Shown piece by piece: positions 56,237 to 64,000 of a stretch of 64,000 nt of DNA. How positions within the stretch are numbered: the stretch's first letter is position 1; each line of letters opens with the position of its first letter. The stretch is from Streptococcus suis (GTDB lineage Bacteria; Bacillota; Bacilli; Lactobacillales; Streptococcaceae), in the NCBI GenBank assembly GCA_029593465.1, contig JAKTNK010000009.1:23634-87633 (forward strand), written 5' to 3'. Under the pieces are notes generated by a model, which had not been told where the DNA came from, did not search any database, and saw only the letters and a list, made by a program, of their open reading frames with translations. A program made the position numbers and the translations under genes.

Positions 56237-58081
56237 CTAGCTAGCCTTTAGGGGTTCTCCAAAGCTCTGGGCTTCAACCTCTTTAGCAGTAACCAGTAAA
56301 TAATCGTTATGAGCATGATCATAGTTAATCATCCATTCAGGAATATCATCCATGGACATGTCATAGTAATACCACTTAGGATCATCAGGGTCTTTGGCCA
56401 AAGCCTCATAGTTTGGATGATCTTCAAGCTGATATTTTTTATCTTTAAAGACATTCTGTTTCGAGATAAAGACCAGTGCTTCATCGATGCCAATACGAGC
56501 CACTTCATCGGGGGTCATCAAATCCCGTGAGATGGTCTGAATGGAGTCACTCGATGACCCGTGTTGGCTATAGGTGCGGGAGGTATTGCGAACCTGTATC
56601 GTCTCTTTACCGGATCGCATAGAGAAATATTTCATGGTGTCTTCGTCATTTGTCCCCAAATAAAGCAGTGTCCCACAGTTGTTAAAAATAGTCTTCCACT
56701 CCTCCCCATAGACCGTTTTTAATTGGTTTAGGGCTTGAATGAAAATGTCAATGGAAATTCCCCTTGAGCGAAGAGACGATTGTGACTCTGTAAAATAAGG
56801 GATTTTCCCCAATTGCGCAAACTCATCCATAAAGAGCCTAAGGTGCAGTAAATCTTTAGGCTTATAGACGGGATGACGTCCTTGTAAGATGTCATCAACG
56901 GTTTTGGGCAAGAGCCTAAGCATGGTCACAAAAAGCAAATTGGCCAAGAAATTATAAGTCTTATCGGTTTCAGGAATGGCAATAAAGAGAGCTGTCTTTT
57001 GGGTTACCCATGTGTCAATGGCCATGGTATCTTTCTGTGTTAAGATTCTAACCGCTTCATGGTCAAAGACTGAAAAGCGAGAAGCTGTGATGGCTAGGAC
57101 AGAGGTTAAGGTCTGACCACCAAAGTTTTTCATAAAGAGTTTGAATTGCTTACAGGCATAGTTATTGGGCAGTTCTTTGTCTAAGGCATCAAAGAGCTTT
57201 TCGACAGGGCTAGGTTTCTCAGGGTCTTCTCGCTTTAAATGTCGCAATAAATCCGCCACCATACCAAGATGAGGTTCCCCATTTTTCAAGACCTTGCCAT
57301 CAAAATAGAGGTAGCCAATCAGAGAACGGATCAAAAAGGCTTCCGCTTGCGCCCAAAAGTCCTCACCCTTATTATCAGATCGTTTCGTCCCGTTAATAAG
57401 AGACTCAGCCACACGGTCAATGTCTGTTTCATCTGTCATGTAATCAAAGACGTTAAAACAGCTAGAATTCGTTAAGTTAATCAGGTCTAGCACTTTGACC
57501 TGATAACCTTGTTTGCGTAGAAAATCACCTACCTCATAGACCAAAAGGCCTTTAGGGTCTGTAATGACAAAGGAGCTATTAGCTTGTAAGAGATTAGGGG
57601 TCAAAACGGAACGTGTTTTCCAGTCCCCTGGTAAGCCTGCCGTGGCTGTGTTCTTATTGACTTGTACAGCATAGGGGAGTCGCTTATTAAAGAGTCCCAT
57701 GCGAGCATTTTTCGTGAACAACATGTCATTATTAGGATCTTTATCTCTAAACTTCATTAAGTCTTCTTTAGTCGCAAATTGTGCTGACCCATGTTCTTCA
57801 CCCGTACGGTATTTATAGTTGGGTTCGACACGGTAAAAAGCCACAAAAGGAAGTAAGAAACCAAGACCTGTTAATATAAGAGGTAACCAACCAAATCTCA
57901 GCTCCCATAGTGGAATACGGCCAAAATGGTGAAGCGCCCATAACACACGTCCCGTCCCTAAAGGATCTTCTAGTGAGTTTGTCATAGGTGCTGCTAAAAT
58001 ACTGGCTCCTAAGTAACAACCGCCTAGCGCTAACACAATCGCTAAGATGAGGTAAGGTGTCTTTGATTGAGGTTGTCTCAT
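56237..58081 (-). CDS. VirD4-type coupling protein (PcfC/TraG-like)
   Basis: 614 residues: two or three N-terminal membrane helices (about 10-32 and 65-83), then an ATPase domain. The Walker A is GLPGDWKT at 149-156, with tryptophan where glycine is usual. The form GxPGSxKT is common in Gram-positive VirD4/PcfC proteins, so this is a variant of that type. Walker B is LFMDEFAQLG; FIQALNQLKTVYGEEW and LYLGTNDEDTMKYFS are other family segments. It brings the relaxase-DNA complex to the secretion channel. It overlaps the PcfB-like gene by 4 bases. Confidence 0.88.
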   Translation of the reverse strand: MRQPQSKTPYLILAIVLALGGCYLGASILAAPMTNSLEDPLGTGRVLWALHHFGRIPLWELRFGWLPLILTGLGFLLPFVAFYRVEPNYKYRTGEEHGSAQFATKEDLMKFRDKDPNNDMLFTKNARMGLFNKRLPYAVQVNKNTATAGLPGDWKTRSVLTPNLLQANSSFVITDPKGLLVYEVGDFLRKQGYQVKVLDLINLTNSSCFNVFDYMTDETDIDRVAESLINGTKRSDNKGEDFWAQAEAFLIRSLIGYLYFDGKVLKNGEPHLGMVADLLRHLKREDPEKPSPVEKLFDALDKELPNNYACKQFKLFMKNFGGQTLTSVLAITASRFSVFDHEAVRILTQKDTMAIDTWVTQKTALFIAIPETDKTYNFLANLLFVTMLRLLPKTVDDILQGRHPVYKPKDLLHLRLFMDEFAQLGKIPYFTESQSSLRSRGISIDIFIQALNQLKTVYGEEWKTIFNNCGTLLYLGTNDEDTMKYFSMRSGKETIQVRNTSRTYSQHGSSSDSIQTISRDLMTPDEVARIGIDEALVFISKQNVFKDKKYQLEDHPNYEALAKDPDDPKWYYYDMSMDDIPEWMINYDHAHNDYLLVTAKEVEAQSFGEPLKAS

Positions 58082-58617
58082 GATTTGGTCACCTCTGGGC
58101 TTTCTTTTGCTTTGCTTCTCTTGCTTTGTTTCCCCTTAGCAGCTTGTTTTGCTTCCTCTTTAGCTTGTTTTTCAAGCTCTTTCAGACGTTTTTCTAAGGG
58201 TTTAGCCTTAGGATTAACCGCTAAGTCTTGTGTCATGTCTTTCGCCCCTTCTGGACTTGTCACATGATCTAAGAAGTGACTGAAGGCTTGGGCGATAATG
58301 TCTCGATTTTTGGCTTCAAAGGCAATACTCATCATGCCATTGCCTAAATCTCTTTTAGCAAACATGACCCCATACTGGGCTAAGTAAGTCTTTAAAGCAG
58401 CCATACTGATCTCACTGGCACGAAAGTCCTTGATACTTTTGTCTTCACGACTAGCCATCAAACGGTTCCAACGCACTTCTCCTGCCTTAGGTTTATCATA
58501 ATAGGCTTGTAAAGCATCATTTGAGCGTTCAAAAAAGAGGAGAGCCATTTTGATTAAAAAATCACCTGTCACTTGTCCTACTTCTTTGACTTGGTAAATA
58601 CTACGTTCTTGTTCCAT
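58078..58617 (-). CDS. PcfB-like protein (DUF3801)
   Basis: 179 residues. Residues 15-140 match DUF3801/PcfB (KEVGQVTGDFLIKMALLFFERSNDAL, GEVRWNRLMASREDKSIKDFRASEI, FAKRDLGNGMMSIAFEAKNRDIIAQAF). The C-terminus is a Lys/Ala/Glu-rich helical tail. PcfB of pCF10 is part of the conjugation apparatus and may help the coupling protein. Ends just before virD4. Confidence 0.83.
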   Translation of the reverse strand: MEQERSIYQVKEVGQVTGDFLIKMALLFFERSNDALQAYYDKPKAGEVRWNRLMASREDKSIKDFRASEISMAALKTYLAQYGVMFAKRDLGNGMMSIAFEAKNRDIIAQAFSHFLDHVTSPEGAKDMTQDLAVNPKAKPLEKRLKELEKQAKEEAKQAAKGKQSKRSKAKESPEVTKS

Positions 58618-58680
58618 CTTCTATCCTTTCCTGACTAGCACTAAAAAAGCAATCAAGGACTAAGTCTTGATTGCTTTTGT

Positions 58681-59475
58681 TTAGGGATAACTTGTTTCAA
58701 CAGGTGTTTTCATAACCAAATAGCCATAAGGGGCTTTTTTTTGAGGTTTGATGCGTAAGGTTAACCGTTTCTTGGTTTGTCCTTGACTTGTCTTTAGCCC
58801 AATGACATAGGTCATATCATAGCCTTTAGCAGTCATCTTCCCTTCTTCAAAAATCACTGATTGGAGTTGACCTTCTTGTGGGGCTATAGCTGTATCTGTT
58901 CCCACAAAATCGGTAAGCTGCTCCTCTTTACCTGAATAGTAGTGCGGTAGAAAATAGCGACTAAAGACATCTAACTTGGGGATTTGTTTTAGGCTTTCTT
59001 GATCCTTAACAACTTGTTGTAAGGCTTTTTGCATGCTTACCGTCTCTTTTTGAAGAGCTGTGATCGTCTGATGATGCCAATAACCAAAACCTAGTCCTAA
59101 GGCCAAGAGAGATAGCACGAGAAAGACTGTTTTATGGCCATTGGGTCGTGTTTTATCCTGAACTGAGCTCTCAGAGGCTCTCTCAGCATGTCTTCCTGTA
59201 GTTTTAGTCTCTTCAGAAGCTGATTTGGTGGTTTTAAAAGGTAAACCTCGTTTTTTCTGACCAAACCCCATTAAGAAGCTATCGATAGACTCATCTAAAG
59301 GTAGCTGGATGGTTTTTTGTTGGAGGATTTCACCGTCATCTGTCACGTGACTAAGATCATAAATCACTGTCTGGTTTAGCGAGTTTACCCTAACATTTTC
59401 TTGTTCCAAAAAGCCAAACAAGTCGTCTCGTGTCGCAAAGGTTTTGGACTCATCTCCTCTCCTAGATACGAACAT
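58681..59475 (-). CDS. VirB8/TcpC-like conjugation protein
   Basis: 264 residues. Cytoplasmic N-terminal domain (about 1-85), linker with Ser/Thr/Lys, one membrane helix (about 113-131: VFLVLSLLALGLGFGYW), then an extracytoplasmic NTF2-like domain with FSRYFLPHYYSGKEEQLTDFVG, a typical feature of Gram-positive VirB8-like proteins (TcpC). Probable channel assembly factor. Small gene 59475-59717 precedes it, and PcfB follows after 63 bases. Confidence 0.7.
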   Translation of the reverse strand: MFVSRRGDESKTFATRDDLFGFLEQENVRVNSLNQTVIYDLSHVTDDGEILQQKTIQLPLDESIDSFLMGFGQKKRGLPFKTTKSASEETKTTGRHAERASESSVQDKTRPNGHKTVFLVLSLLALGLGFGYWHHQTITALQKETVSMQKALQQVVKDQESLKQIPKLDVFSRYFLPHYYSGKEEQLTDFVGTDTAIAPQEGQLQSVIFEEGKMTAKGYDMTYVIGLKTSQGQTKKRLTLRIKPQKKAPYGYLVMKTPVETSYP

Positions 59476-59717
59476 TAGGCATCACCTTCTTTACGGAAAG
59501 AGTGAGACTTCAAGAGCCATTCTTCTATCTCTTTATCTGATTTAGCACTTTGAGAAGCAAGGAGCGTTAAATAATCCGCACGGGCTTCTCGGTTACGCTG
59601 TTCTTGTTGTTTAATCTTTTCTTCTAAAGCTTCTTTTTGAGCCATTAATTTTATTAGCTCATCTTCTCCTTTTGTCATTTTCTTTTTGGCATCTTGCCAA
59701 GTTGCTTTTTTAACCAT
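59475..59717 (-). CDS. small coiled-coil ICE protein
   Basis: 80 residues from MVKKATWQDAKKKMTKGEDELIKLMAQKEALEEKIKQQEQRNREARADYLTLLASQSAKSDKEIEEWLL. A long helix or coiled coil. I start at 59717 (AAAGGAACT about 10 bases upstream); the longer in-frame start at 59804 would lie inside the upstream gene. No known family. Overlaps the upstream gene by 8 bases. Confidence 0.65.
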   Translation of the reverse strand: MVKKATWQDAKKKMTKGEDELIKLMAQKEALEEKIKQQEQRNREARADYLTLLASQSAKSDKEIEEWLLKSHSFRKEGDA

Positions 59718-60351
59718 TTGATGAGTTCCTTTCTTTTGATGGTGTTGGTTCTTCAGATGATGGGGGTAACGTGCCATAATCAGGTAAGTTTGTCGGCTCC
59801 TCACCGCTTAGCTGAAGTATCGCCGCTTGAAGGTTATTAACCTTCAACTTTCCCTTCTCTTCAACATAGGTCAGTTTTAGGGTTGCCTGGTTACTTACGT
59901 TCTTTTGAGCTTTGTCATAGTTGCCTTTCTTTTCCAAGAGGGTATCTGTATAAGTCACTTGAGCAAGAGCCACATTGGTCTTGGTATTGACATAGATGTC
60001 AGCCTCTTTAAACTTAAAATCAACCACATATCCCTTATAGGCTTGATTAACGGGCTCATCTTCTTTAGCAGTCTCCTCTTGATACAGTGAATCCGTCATA
60101 AAGGGTTTATAACGGTTACGGTTCGTCCCAAGATCCTTTTTCGTGTAGTAGGCCACTAGAAAATCCTTGACCATGCCATAGCTCAACTTTTTGGTCGTTA
60201 CGCTTTGTTGTGTTGTCTTTGAGGTATCCTTCTGCGGCTTTTGGGGGCGTGCGGTCATTTGACCAATCCCAAAAACAATGAGTAAGACGAGGCCAGCGAC
60301 TAGCCCGATGACTAGCCGCTTTAGCCGGTTGACTTTTATTTCATCAATCAT
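59710..60351 (-). CDS. VirB8/TcpC-like conjugation protein, second
   Basis: 213 residues: membrane helix near the N-terminus (about 12-31), Thr/Gln/Lys linker, then an NTF2-like domain (VKDFLVAYYTKKDLGTNRNRYKPFMTDSLYQ, KEADIYVNTKTNVALAQVTYTDTLLEK) and a Pro/Ser/Glu tail. This is the TcpC-like layout; both this and the 58681-59475 protein may be in the same periplasm-like complex. It lies downstream of the CHAP protein gene with a 21-base gap. Confidence 0.72.
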   Translation of the reverse strand: MIDEIKVNRLKRLVIGLVAGLVLLIVFGIGQMTARPQKPQKDTSKTTQQSVTTKKLSYGMVKDFLVAYYTKKDLGTNRNRYKPFMTDSLYQEETAKEDEPVNQAYKGYVVDFKFKEADIYVNTKTNVALAQVTYTDTLLEKKGNYDKAQKNVSNQATLKLTYVEEKGKLKVNNLQAAILQLSGEEPTNLPDYGTLPPSSEEPTPSKERNSSNG

Positions 60352-60372
60352 TACTGTTTAATCTCCTTTTTC

Positions 60373-63009
60373 TTAATTTGGTATCGCAAAGCTGTAGTAG
60401 ATAGCAGGACGACAAACTCGCCAATGAATTTTATCTTGAACACCATTATAATTACATTCTGATACCAAGAAACTCCCATCCGCATTAACAGCCTCAACAA
60501 TTCCCACATGACCATACACGGCAAAAGTCCCATCAAAGCCTCCAAGTGTGGAGACAACCGCTCCTTGCTTAGGCTCAGCACTCATTTTCCAGCCTTTAGC
60601 CACCAGGGAGCGAACCCAATCTTGACCATTACCAAGATAGCCATAACTGCCTGACAAGTCTTTAATCTCACCTAGTTCAACTAAGCGATTATAGGCATAC
60701 CATGTGCATTGTCCAACAGGATAGCCTGACCCTGCTTGAGTTGTCATCGCAACAGAGGTTGGGAAATGTTTGAGTTTTGCTCGATAGGCTTCAGGGAAAT
60801 CCCATGAGGAAGCTAGCGAACCGCCACCGATGACAGTCATGTTGAAATAACCTAACAGTTGTCGAGCAATGGCTTGACGCTCAGCTAATTTGTTCCCTGG
60901 TACACCTTCCCACTTGGCCAAGAACTCAGCCGTTAAGGTATCAACATCACGCTTACTCGTGATAATGTCTCTGAAGATTTTAATATAGTAAGGGTTATCC
61001 CCCTCTAACATAAAGTCTATCTGCAATTCCAGGTCATACCACTTTTTACCCTTTTTCTTGGCAAATTCCCTTAAGAGGGTATTTCGGATGGCGCCATCTG
61101 ACGTATCTGTCCATTGCCCTAACCCCAACCCTCGATGAAGAATATTAGGGTAACCGCCGCCATAAATACTAGGGCCGCCCATGGTCAACCATTTCTCATC
61201 ATCCCATGAGTTAGCGCTAGCCCCGACTGGTGGACTAAGGTAATCCCCTTCAGCTCGTTTGGGTTGGATGCCTGACTCGACACCAAAACAGCCAGCTACA
61301 GCTGCGATACCATTGTCTGTCGCCTCTTTAACTTTCTTTTTGATGAAGTCATAGAACTGTTTGGCTCGACTACTCATTTCCGTTGCTTCTTGAACAACCG
61401 TGGTTTGTTGGGCATAGGTCACAAAGGGGAAATAAAAACCTGGGTTCACCAAGACCCAAGTGTCAAGGCGATCGCCTTTTGTTTTTTCGGTAAAGCCATA
61501 AGAAACATCCTTGGTTGCGATGGCTTGGAGCCACTTGGCATCCGTTTCGTCCACAAGCCCATATTTCTTGGCATAGGCAATCTGTTGACTATCGCCAGAA
61601 ACTTGTCCCAACTCTCTCCCCTGCTCAACCTTATCACCCGTTTTAACCCTGATATTTGTGACATCGTAGAAGATAAACCGTGCGTCCTTATCGGAAAGGA
61701 TGATATTGGTCGGCTTGGTCTGTTGCCCTTTAAGGTCGGTCTTGGTGACCTTGATTTGACCAGCCATGGGCGCATAGAGGGTATCGCTGGCTGCTTGAAG
61801 CCTTGTGGTCGGATCAATCGTGTTTTTATCGGTATAGCCATAGCGCTCTGTAACGGTTAGGGTTTCCGTCTCTGCCTTATCATCACCGGCTTTGTAAAAG
61901 GGATTCGCCAATTCCTGGTAAGAGGTGTATTTGCCTGTTTCTTTAATCATCTCAAGGATTTCTTGGTACTCGTCAAGGTCATCCTTAGGCAATGTCATCC
62001 ACGGTTTCCCCTTGGTATAGAGTTCAGCCATGGTTTTCAGATTATTGGGATCTTGGTTTTCCTCTTTCCAAATGTCATCAAGGGCATCTGAAAAGTGATT
62101 AAATCCAAAGAAACCACTGATTTTGCCTCCTCGACCATCCTCCCAATTGGCATCTGGCTCCCACTCGCCACCGTAACGGTAGTTCATATAGAGTAAGATG
62201 GAATCAATATCGGTGTAATAATCCACCTTATCCGTTGACTCTTGACGGTCTCTTTTCGAGAGGTGCAACCAGGATTGATTTAAGCTGAAGTCGTTTTGTT
62301 GGACAGGGTTCATGCCTAGCATTCCCATAAAAACAGACATTAGAATCAAGATGATAAAACCAATCACATAGCTAGTTAGCGATAAGGGGTTGGTGAGGAT
62401 ATGCCTAATAGGGGAAGTCAAAACTTGCATTACTTTGAGGGTTGTTTTACCCGCTTTGACGGCTTTTGTTCGGCCAACCCTCATTCGCATCCGTTTCAGG
62501 CGATGCGCTAGCTGTGTCTCCCACCGTTCTGTTTTAGGGGTTCTGGTAAAACCTCTACCACCTAGTTTGTTGTAAAAGCGATTGGACAAGCCGTAACCTA
62601 CTTTGACGGTATAGCGTCCAACCTTACCCGCTCTCTTACCTAATTGCTTACTTTTATGAAAGCTGTACTTGGCTTTGCGAATGCTTTGGCGTTTACTAGC
62701 CACATCTCCCATAAGGTCATGATCGGCTACAGCACTTTCCGCAATTCTTCGGCTAGAGCTATGCGCTTTTTTAGCCATCTTGACCTTGCGACTACCACCA
62801 TTACGTTTCAATTGATGGTGATAGACCCGTTTTTTGAGTTTAACCTGTCGCTTGGGCTCCTTAAGAGCTTCTTTATCAGCTCCATCTGCCTTTAACTGTT
62901 TAAAGGCTTTCTTCTCTAAGCGATATTGGCGTTTACTGGCTTTAACTGCTTTTCTCGGTTTTAAGCCTTGATAATCCGCTAAGTGTTTCTGTAATTCCTC
63001 TTTGGTCAT
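60373..63009 (-). CDS. conjugation cell-wall hydrolase: M23-like, lysozyme-like and CHAP domains (VirB1/VirB6-type)
   Basis: 878 residues. Basic N-terminal region (about 1-200, KKAH, KRMRMRVGRTKAV), one membrane helix (about 205-232: SYVIGFIILILMSVFMGMLGM). A domain at about 400-470 looks like a LytM/M23 fold (LYAPMAGQIKV, RVKTGDKVEQGRELGQVSG) but lacks the catalytic histidines. A phage-tail lysozyme-like domain (about 560-700: IAAVAGCFGVESGIQP with Glu) and a C-terminal CHAP domain (GQCTWYAYNRLVE, with Cys and His) follow. It should open the wall for DNA transfer. Confidence 0.82.
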   Translation of the reverse strand: MTKEELQKHLADYQGLKPRKAVKASKRQYRLEKKAFKQLKADGADKEALKEPKRQVKLKKRVYHHQLKRNGGSRKVKMAKKAHSSSRRIAESAVADHDLMGDVASKRQSIRKAKYSFHKSKQLGKRAGKVGRYTVKVGYGLSNRFYNKLGGRGFTRTPKTERWETQLAHRLKRMRMRVGRTKAVKAGKTTLKVMQVLTSPIRHILTNPLSLTSYVIGFIILILMSVFMGMLGMNPVQQNDFSLNQSWLHLSKRDRQESTDKVDYYTDIDSILLYMNYRYGGEWEPDANWEDGRGGKISGFFGFNHFSDALDDIWKEENQDPNNLKTMAELYTKGKPWMTLPKDDLDEYQEILEMIKETGKYTSYQELANPFYKAGDDKAETETLTVTERYGYTDKNTIDPTTRLQAASDTLYAPMAGQIKVTKTDLKGQQTKPTNIILSDKDARFIFYDVTNIRVKTGDKVEQGRELGQVSGDSQQIAYAKKYGLVDETDAKWLQAIATKDVSYGFTEKTKGDRLDTWVLVNPGFYFPFVTYAQQTTVVQEATEMSSRAKQFYDFIKKKVKEATDNGIAAVAGCFGVESGIQPKRAEGDYLSPPVGASANSWDDEKWLTMGGPSIYGGGYPNILHRGLGLGQWTDTSDGAIRNTLLREFAKKKGKKWYDLELQIDFMLEGDNPYYIKIFRDIITSKRDVDTLTAEFLAKWEGVPGNKLAERQAIARQLLGYFNMTVIGGGSLASSWDFPEAYRAKLKHFPTSVAMTTQAGSGYPVGQCTWYAYNRLVELGEIKDLSGSYGYLGNGQDWVRSLVAKGWKMSAEPKQGAVVSTLGGFDGTFAVYGHVGIVEAVNADGSFLVSECNYNGVQDKIHWRVCRPAIYYSFAIPN

Positions 63010-63014
63010 AAGAA

Positions 63015-63908
63015 TTACCCCGTAGGATCAGTCTGTGTGATTTGATAGAGCTTAGTGTGTTTTGGAATAGTGTTTTCAAAAGGCACTTTGGTCTCACCAG
63101 CAATCAAAAGCCCTGACCCTCTTTTCTTAGGGGTGGCAATATAGCGAATTAAGCCATCAGGGAGATCAAGGATTTCTCTCAAGCGGGCAATATCTTGGGG
63201 TTTTTGTTTGAGTAAAATCATGAACTCACTATTAGACAAGAGGTTTCGTCCCTCTTCCATAGCAAGAAGTGTTCCAAGGTTTTGGGTAATGCCTGTTGGC
63301 ATGCCCCCATATTTCCGAATTCTTGCCCATAACTCCGCAAAGAAAGCCGCATCGGTTTGGGTTCTAAAGGTCAAATGTAACTCATCCCAATACAAGCGCA
63401 AGGTCTGAACCCCTTGAGCCGCAATTACCTCTTGCCAGATGTAGTCTTGAAGTACCAATAAGGCAAAAGTTTTGAGTTTATTGGATAAGCCTTTTAAGTC
63501 AAAGACAATCAAGTTTGACGTCATATCCACGTTGGTCGGATGGGCAAAGAGGTTAAGACTCCCTTTGGTGTAAATTTCCGTCTTAGTGGCCAGTTCCTTA
63601 GCGGCTGGTTCTGGTTGGCTTTCTAAGACCTCCTGCCACTCCTTAAGCGTGGGAGAGTCATACTGGTCATAGGTGAGTCTAGTGACTCGGTCCACTAAGG
63701 TTGAGTGATCATCGGCCACATCTTTTAACACGGACTCTAATAGGCTCATTAAGAGGTTAGCCTTGTCCGCAATAGGGTCAACGACTTCCCCATCATCATC
63801 CAAAATCACCTCATCCGTATCGGGCAAATCTAACAGGTTAAGGTGGGTAGAGGACGTTGTCGCCAGTTTAATCACTTGCCCACCAAAGGCTTTAGCAATA
63901 TCTTGATA
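63015..63908 (-). CDS. VirB4/ConE-type ATPase, 3' exon only
   Basis: The C-terminal 297 residues of a VirB4-type conjugation ATPase, starting YQDIAKAFGGQVIKLATTSSTHLNLLDL at the 3' splice site of a group II intron. Visible parts: LSLLESVLKDV, the Walker B-like LRLYWDELHLTF, MPTGITQNLGTLLAMEEGRNLLSNSEFMILLKQ and GLLIAGETKVPFENTIP. Walker A would be in the 5' exon outside the window. The ORF's apparent first 27 codons (up to 63989) are intron sequence, not VirB4. It ends 5 bases before the CHAP-protein gene. Confidence 0.8.
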   Translation of the reverse strand, partial: YQDIAKAFGGQVIKLATTSSTHLNLLDLPDTDEVILDDDGEVVDPIADKANLLMSLLESVLKDVADDHSTLVDRVTRLTYDQYDSPTLKEWQEVLESQPEPAAKELATKTEIYTKGSLNLFAHPTNVDMTSNLIVFDLKGLSNKLKTFALLVLQDYIWQEVIAAQGVQTLRLYWDELHLTFRTQTDAAFFAELWARIRKYGGMPTGITQNLGTLLAMEEGRNLLSNSEFMILLKQKPQDIARLREILDLPDGLIRYIATPKKRGSGLLIAGETKVPFENTIPKHTKLYQITQTDPTG

Positions 63909-64000
63909 GTCGAGTAGGTTAGTGGTATTACTACCACCTTCCTCTCTAAGAACCGTACGTGAGAGTTTCCCCTCATACGGCTCAAGCATTTCATCACTCT
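63909..64000 (-). mobile_element. group II intron, 3' end (domains V and VI)
   Basis: On the minus strand, 63983 down to 63950 is domain V: it begins GAGCCGTATGAGGGGAAACT and ends CACGTACGGTTC, 34 bases with the AGC catalytic triad. Domain VI follows with a hairpin around GGTGGTAGTAATACCACTAACC, and the intron ends at CCTACTCGAC, much like CCTACTTCAC of Ll.LtrB. The VirB4 reading frame resumes at TAT (63908). The rest of the intron lies beyond the window. Confidence 0.85.
63950..63983 (-). ncRNA. group II intron domain V
   Basis: 34-base catalytic hairpin: the strand starting GAGCCGTATG pairs with CACGTACGGTTC. It is the most conserved part of group II introns and confirms the intron call. 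Confidence 0.85.

Larger units (their letters stand above)
40805..64000 (-). mobile_element. TnGBS-like integrative and conjugative element, left part
   Basis: About 23 kb of co-directional accessory genes from a DDE transposase (41141-42427) to VirB4 at the edge: conjugation genes (VirB4, VirB8-like, PcfB-like, VirD4, relaxase, MobC), ParB-methyltransferase, toxin/immunity and IS fragments. The transposase at the end nearest to a housekeeping gene, and location directly upstream of a sigma-A promoter (gmk), match what is known of TnGBS elements. The exact left terminus is uncertain; 40805 is placed 15 bases before the gmk -35. The right terminus is outside the window. Confidence 0.6.

Noticed and set aside
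63015-63989. 324-residue VirB4 starting at 63989
   Set aside because: The first 27 codons lie in group II intron domains V and VI; the exon starts at 63908.

Overview
This window comes from a low-GC Gram-positive coccus, almost certainly a pyogenic-group Streptococcus. The gene order glmU - Nudix hydrolase - macP - mtnN - mtsR, the liaFSR block next to the PASTA kinase stk and its phosphatase pppL, and the run rsmB-fmt-priA-rpoZ-gmk are typical of streptococci. MtsR and NtdP closely resemble the S. pyogenes proteins as I remember them. The species cannot be fixed from the sequence alone.

Positions 1 to about 40,800 are core chromosome. From left to right they hold: a partial free-methionine-sulfoxide reductase, a DUF1294 protein, udk and a DEAD-box helicase; a decayed IS1182-type insertion sequence; the yqgQ-glk-rhodanese cluster and the peroxide-resistance gene dpr; a competence-type prepilin peptidase; a heterodimeric ABC exporter, a VanZ-like protein and YutD; a membrane protein of unknown function and a secreted cyclophilin lipoprotein; a four-gene Mn/Zn ABC importer divergent from its DtxR-type regulator mtsR, with a near-perfect 36-bp dyad between them; mtnN, macP, a Nudix hydrolase and glmU; a group of small metabolic and hypothetical genes including a DUF2829 (Tad2-like) gene; rlmD divergent from recX; ntdP and a DUF960 gene; a HAD-cyclophilin fusion with an S1-domain protein; and finally liaFSR, stk-pppL, rsmB-fmt, priA, rpoZ and gmk.

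From about 40,800 to the right edge lies an integrative and conjugative element (ICE), truncated by the window. All its genes are read leftward. It carries an ISLre2-type DDE transposase at its left end, next to the gmk promoter, as expected of TnGBS-type elements that insert upstream of sigma-A promoters. Next come a LysM-repeat secreted protein with a polymorphic-toxin-like C-terminus and a degenerate array of immunity-like genes; a KGG-type small protein and a ParB-methyltransferase fusion; relaxase, MobC and an oriT-like cluster of inverted repeats; a 1106-residue primase/ArdC-like polyprotein; and the conjugation machinery (VirD4 coupling protein, PcfB-like protein, two VirB8-like proteins, a CHAP/lysozyme cell-wall hydrolase and VirB4). 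The VirB4 gene is interrupted at the right edge by the 3' end of a group II intron, whose domains V and VI can be read directly.

The most interesting items are the toxin/immunity module, the group II intron inside virB4, the TnGBS-like arrangement, two candidate small RNAs read against the direction of the element's genes, and the strong dyad between mtsR and the metal transporter.
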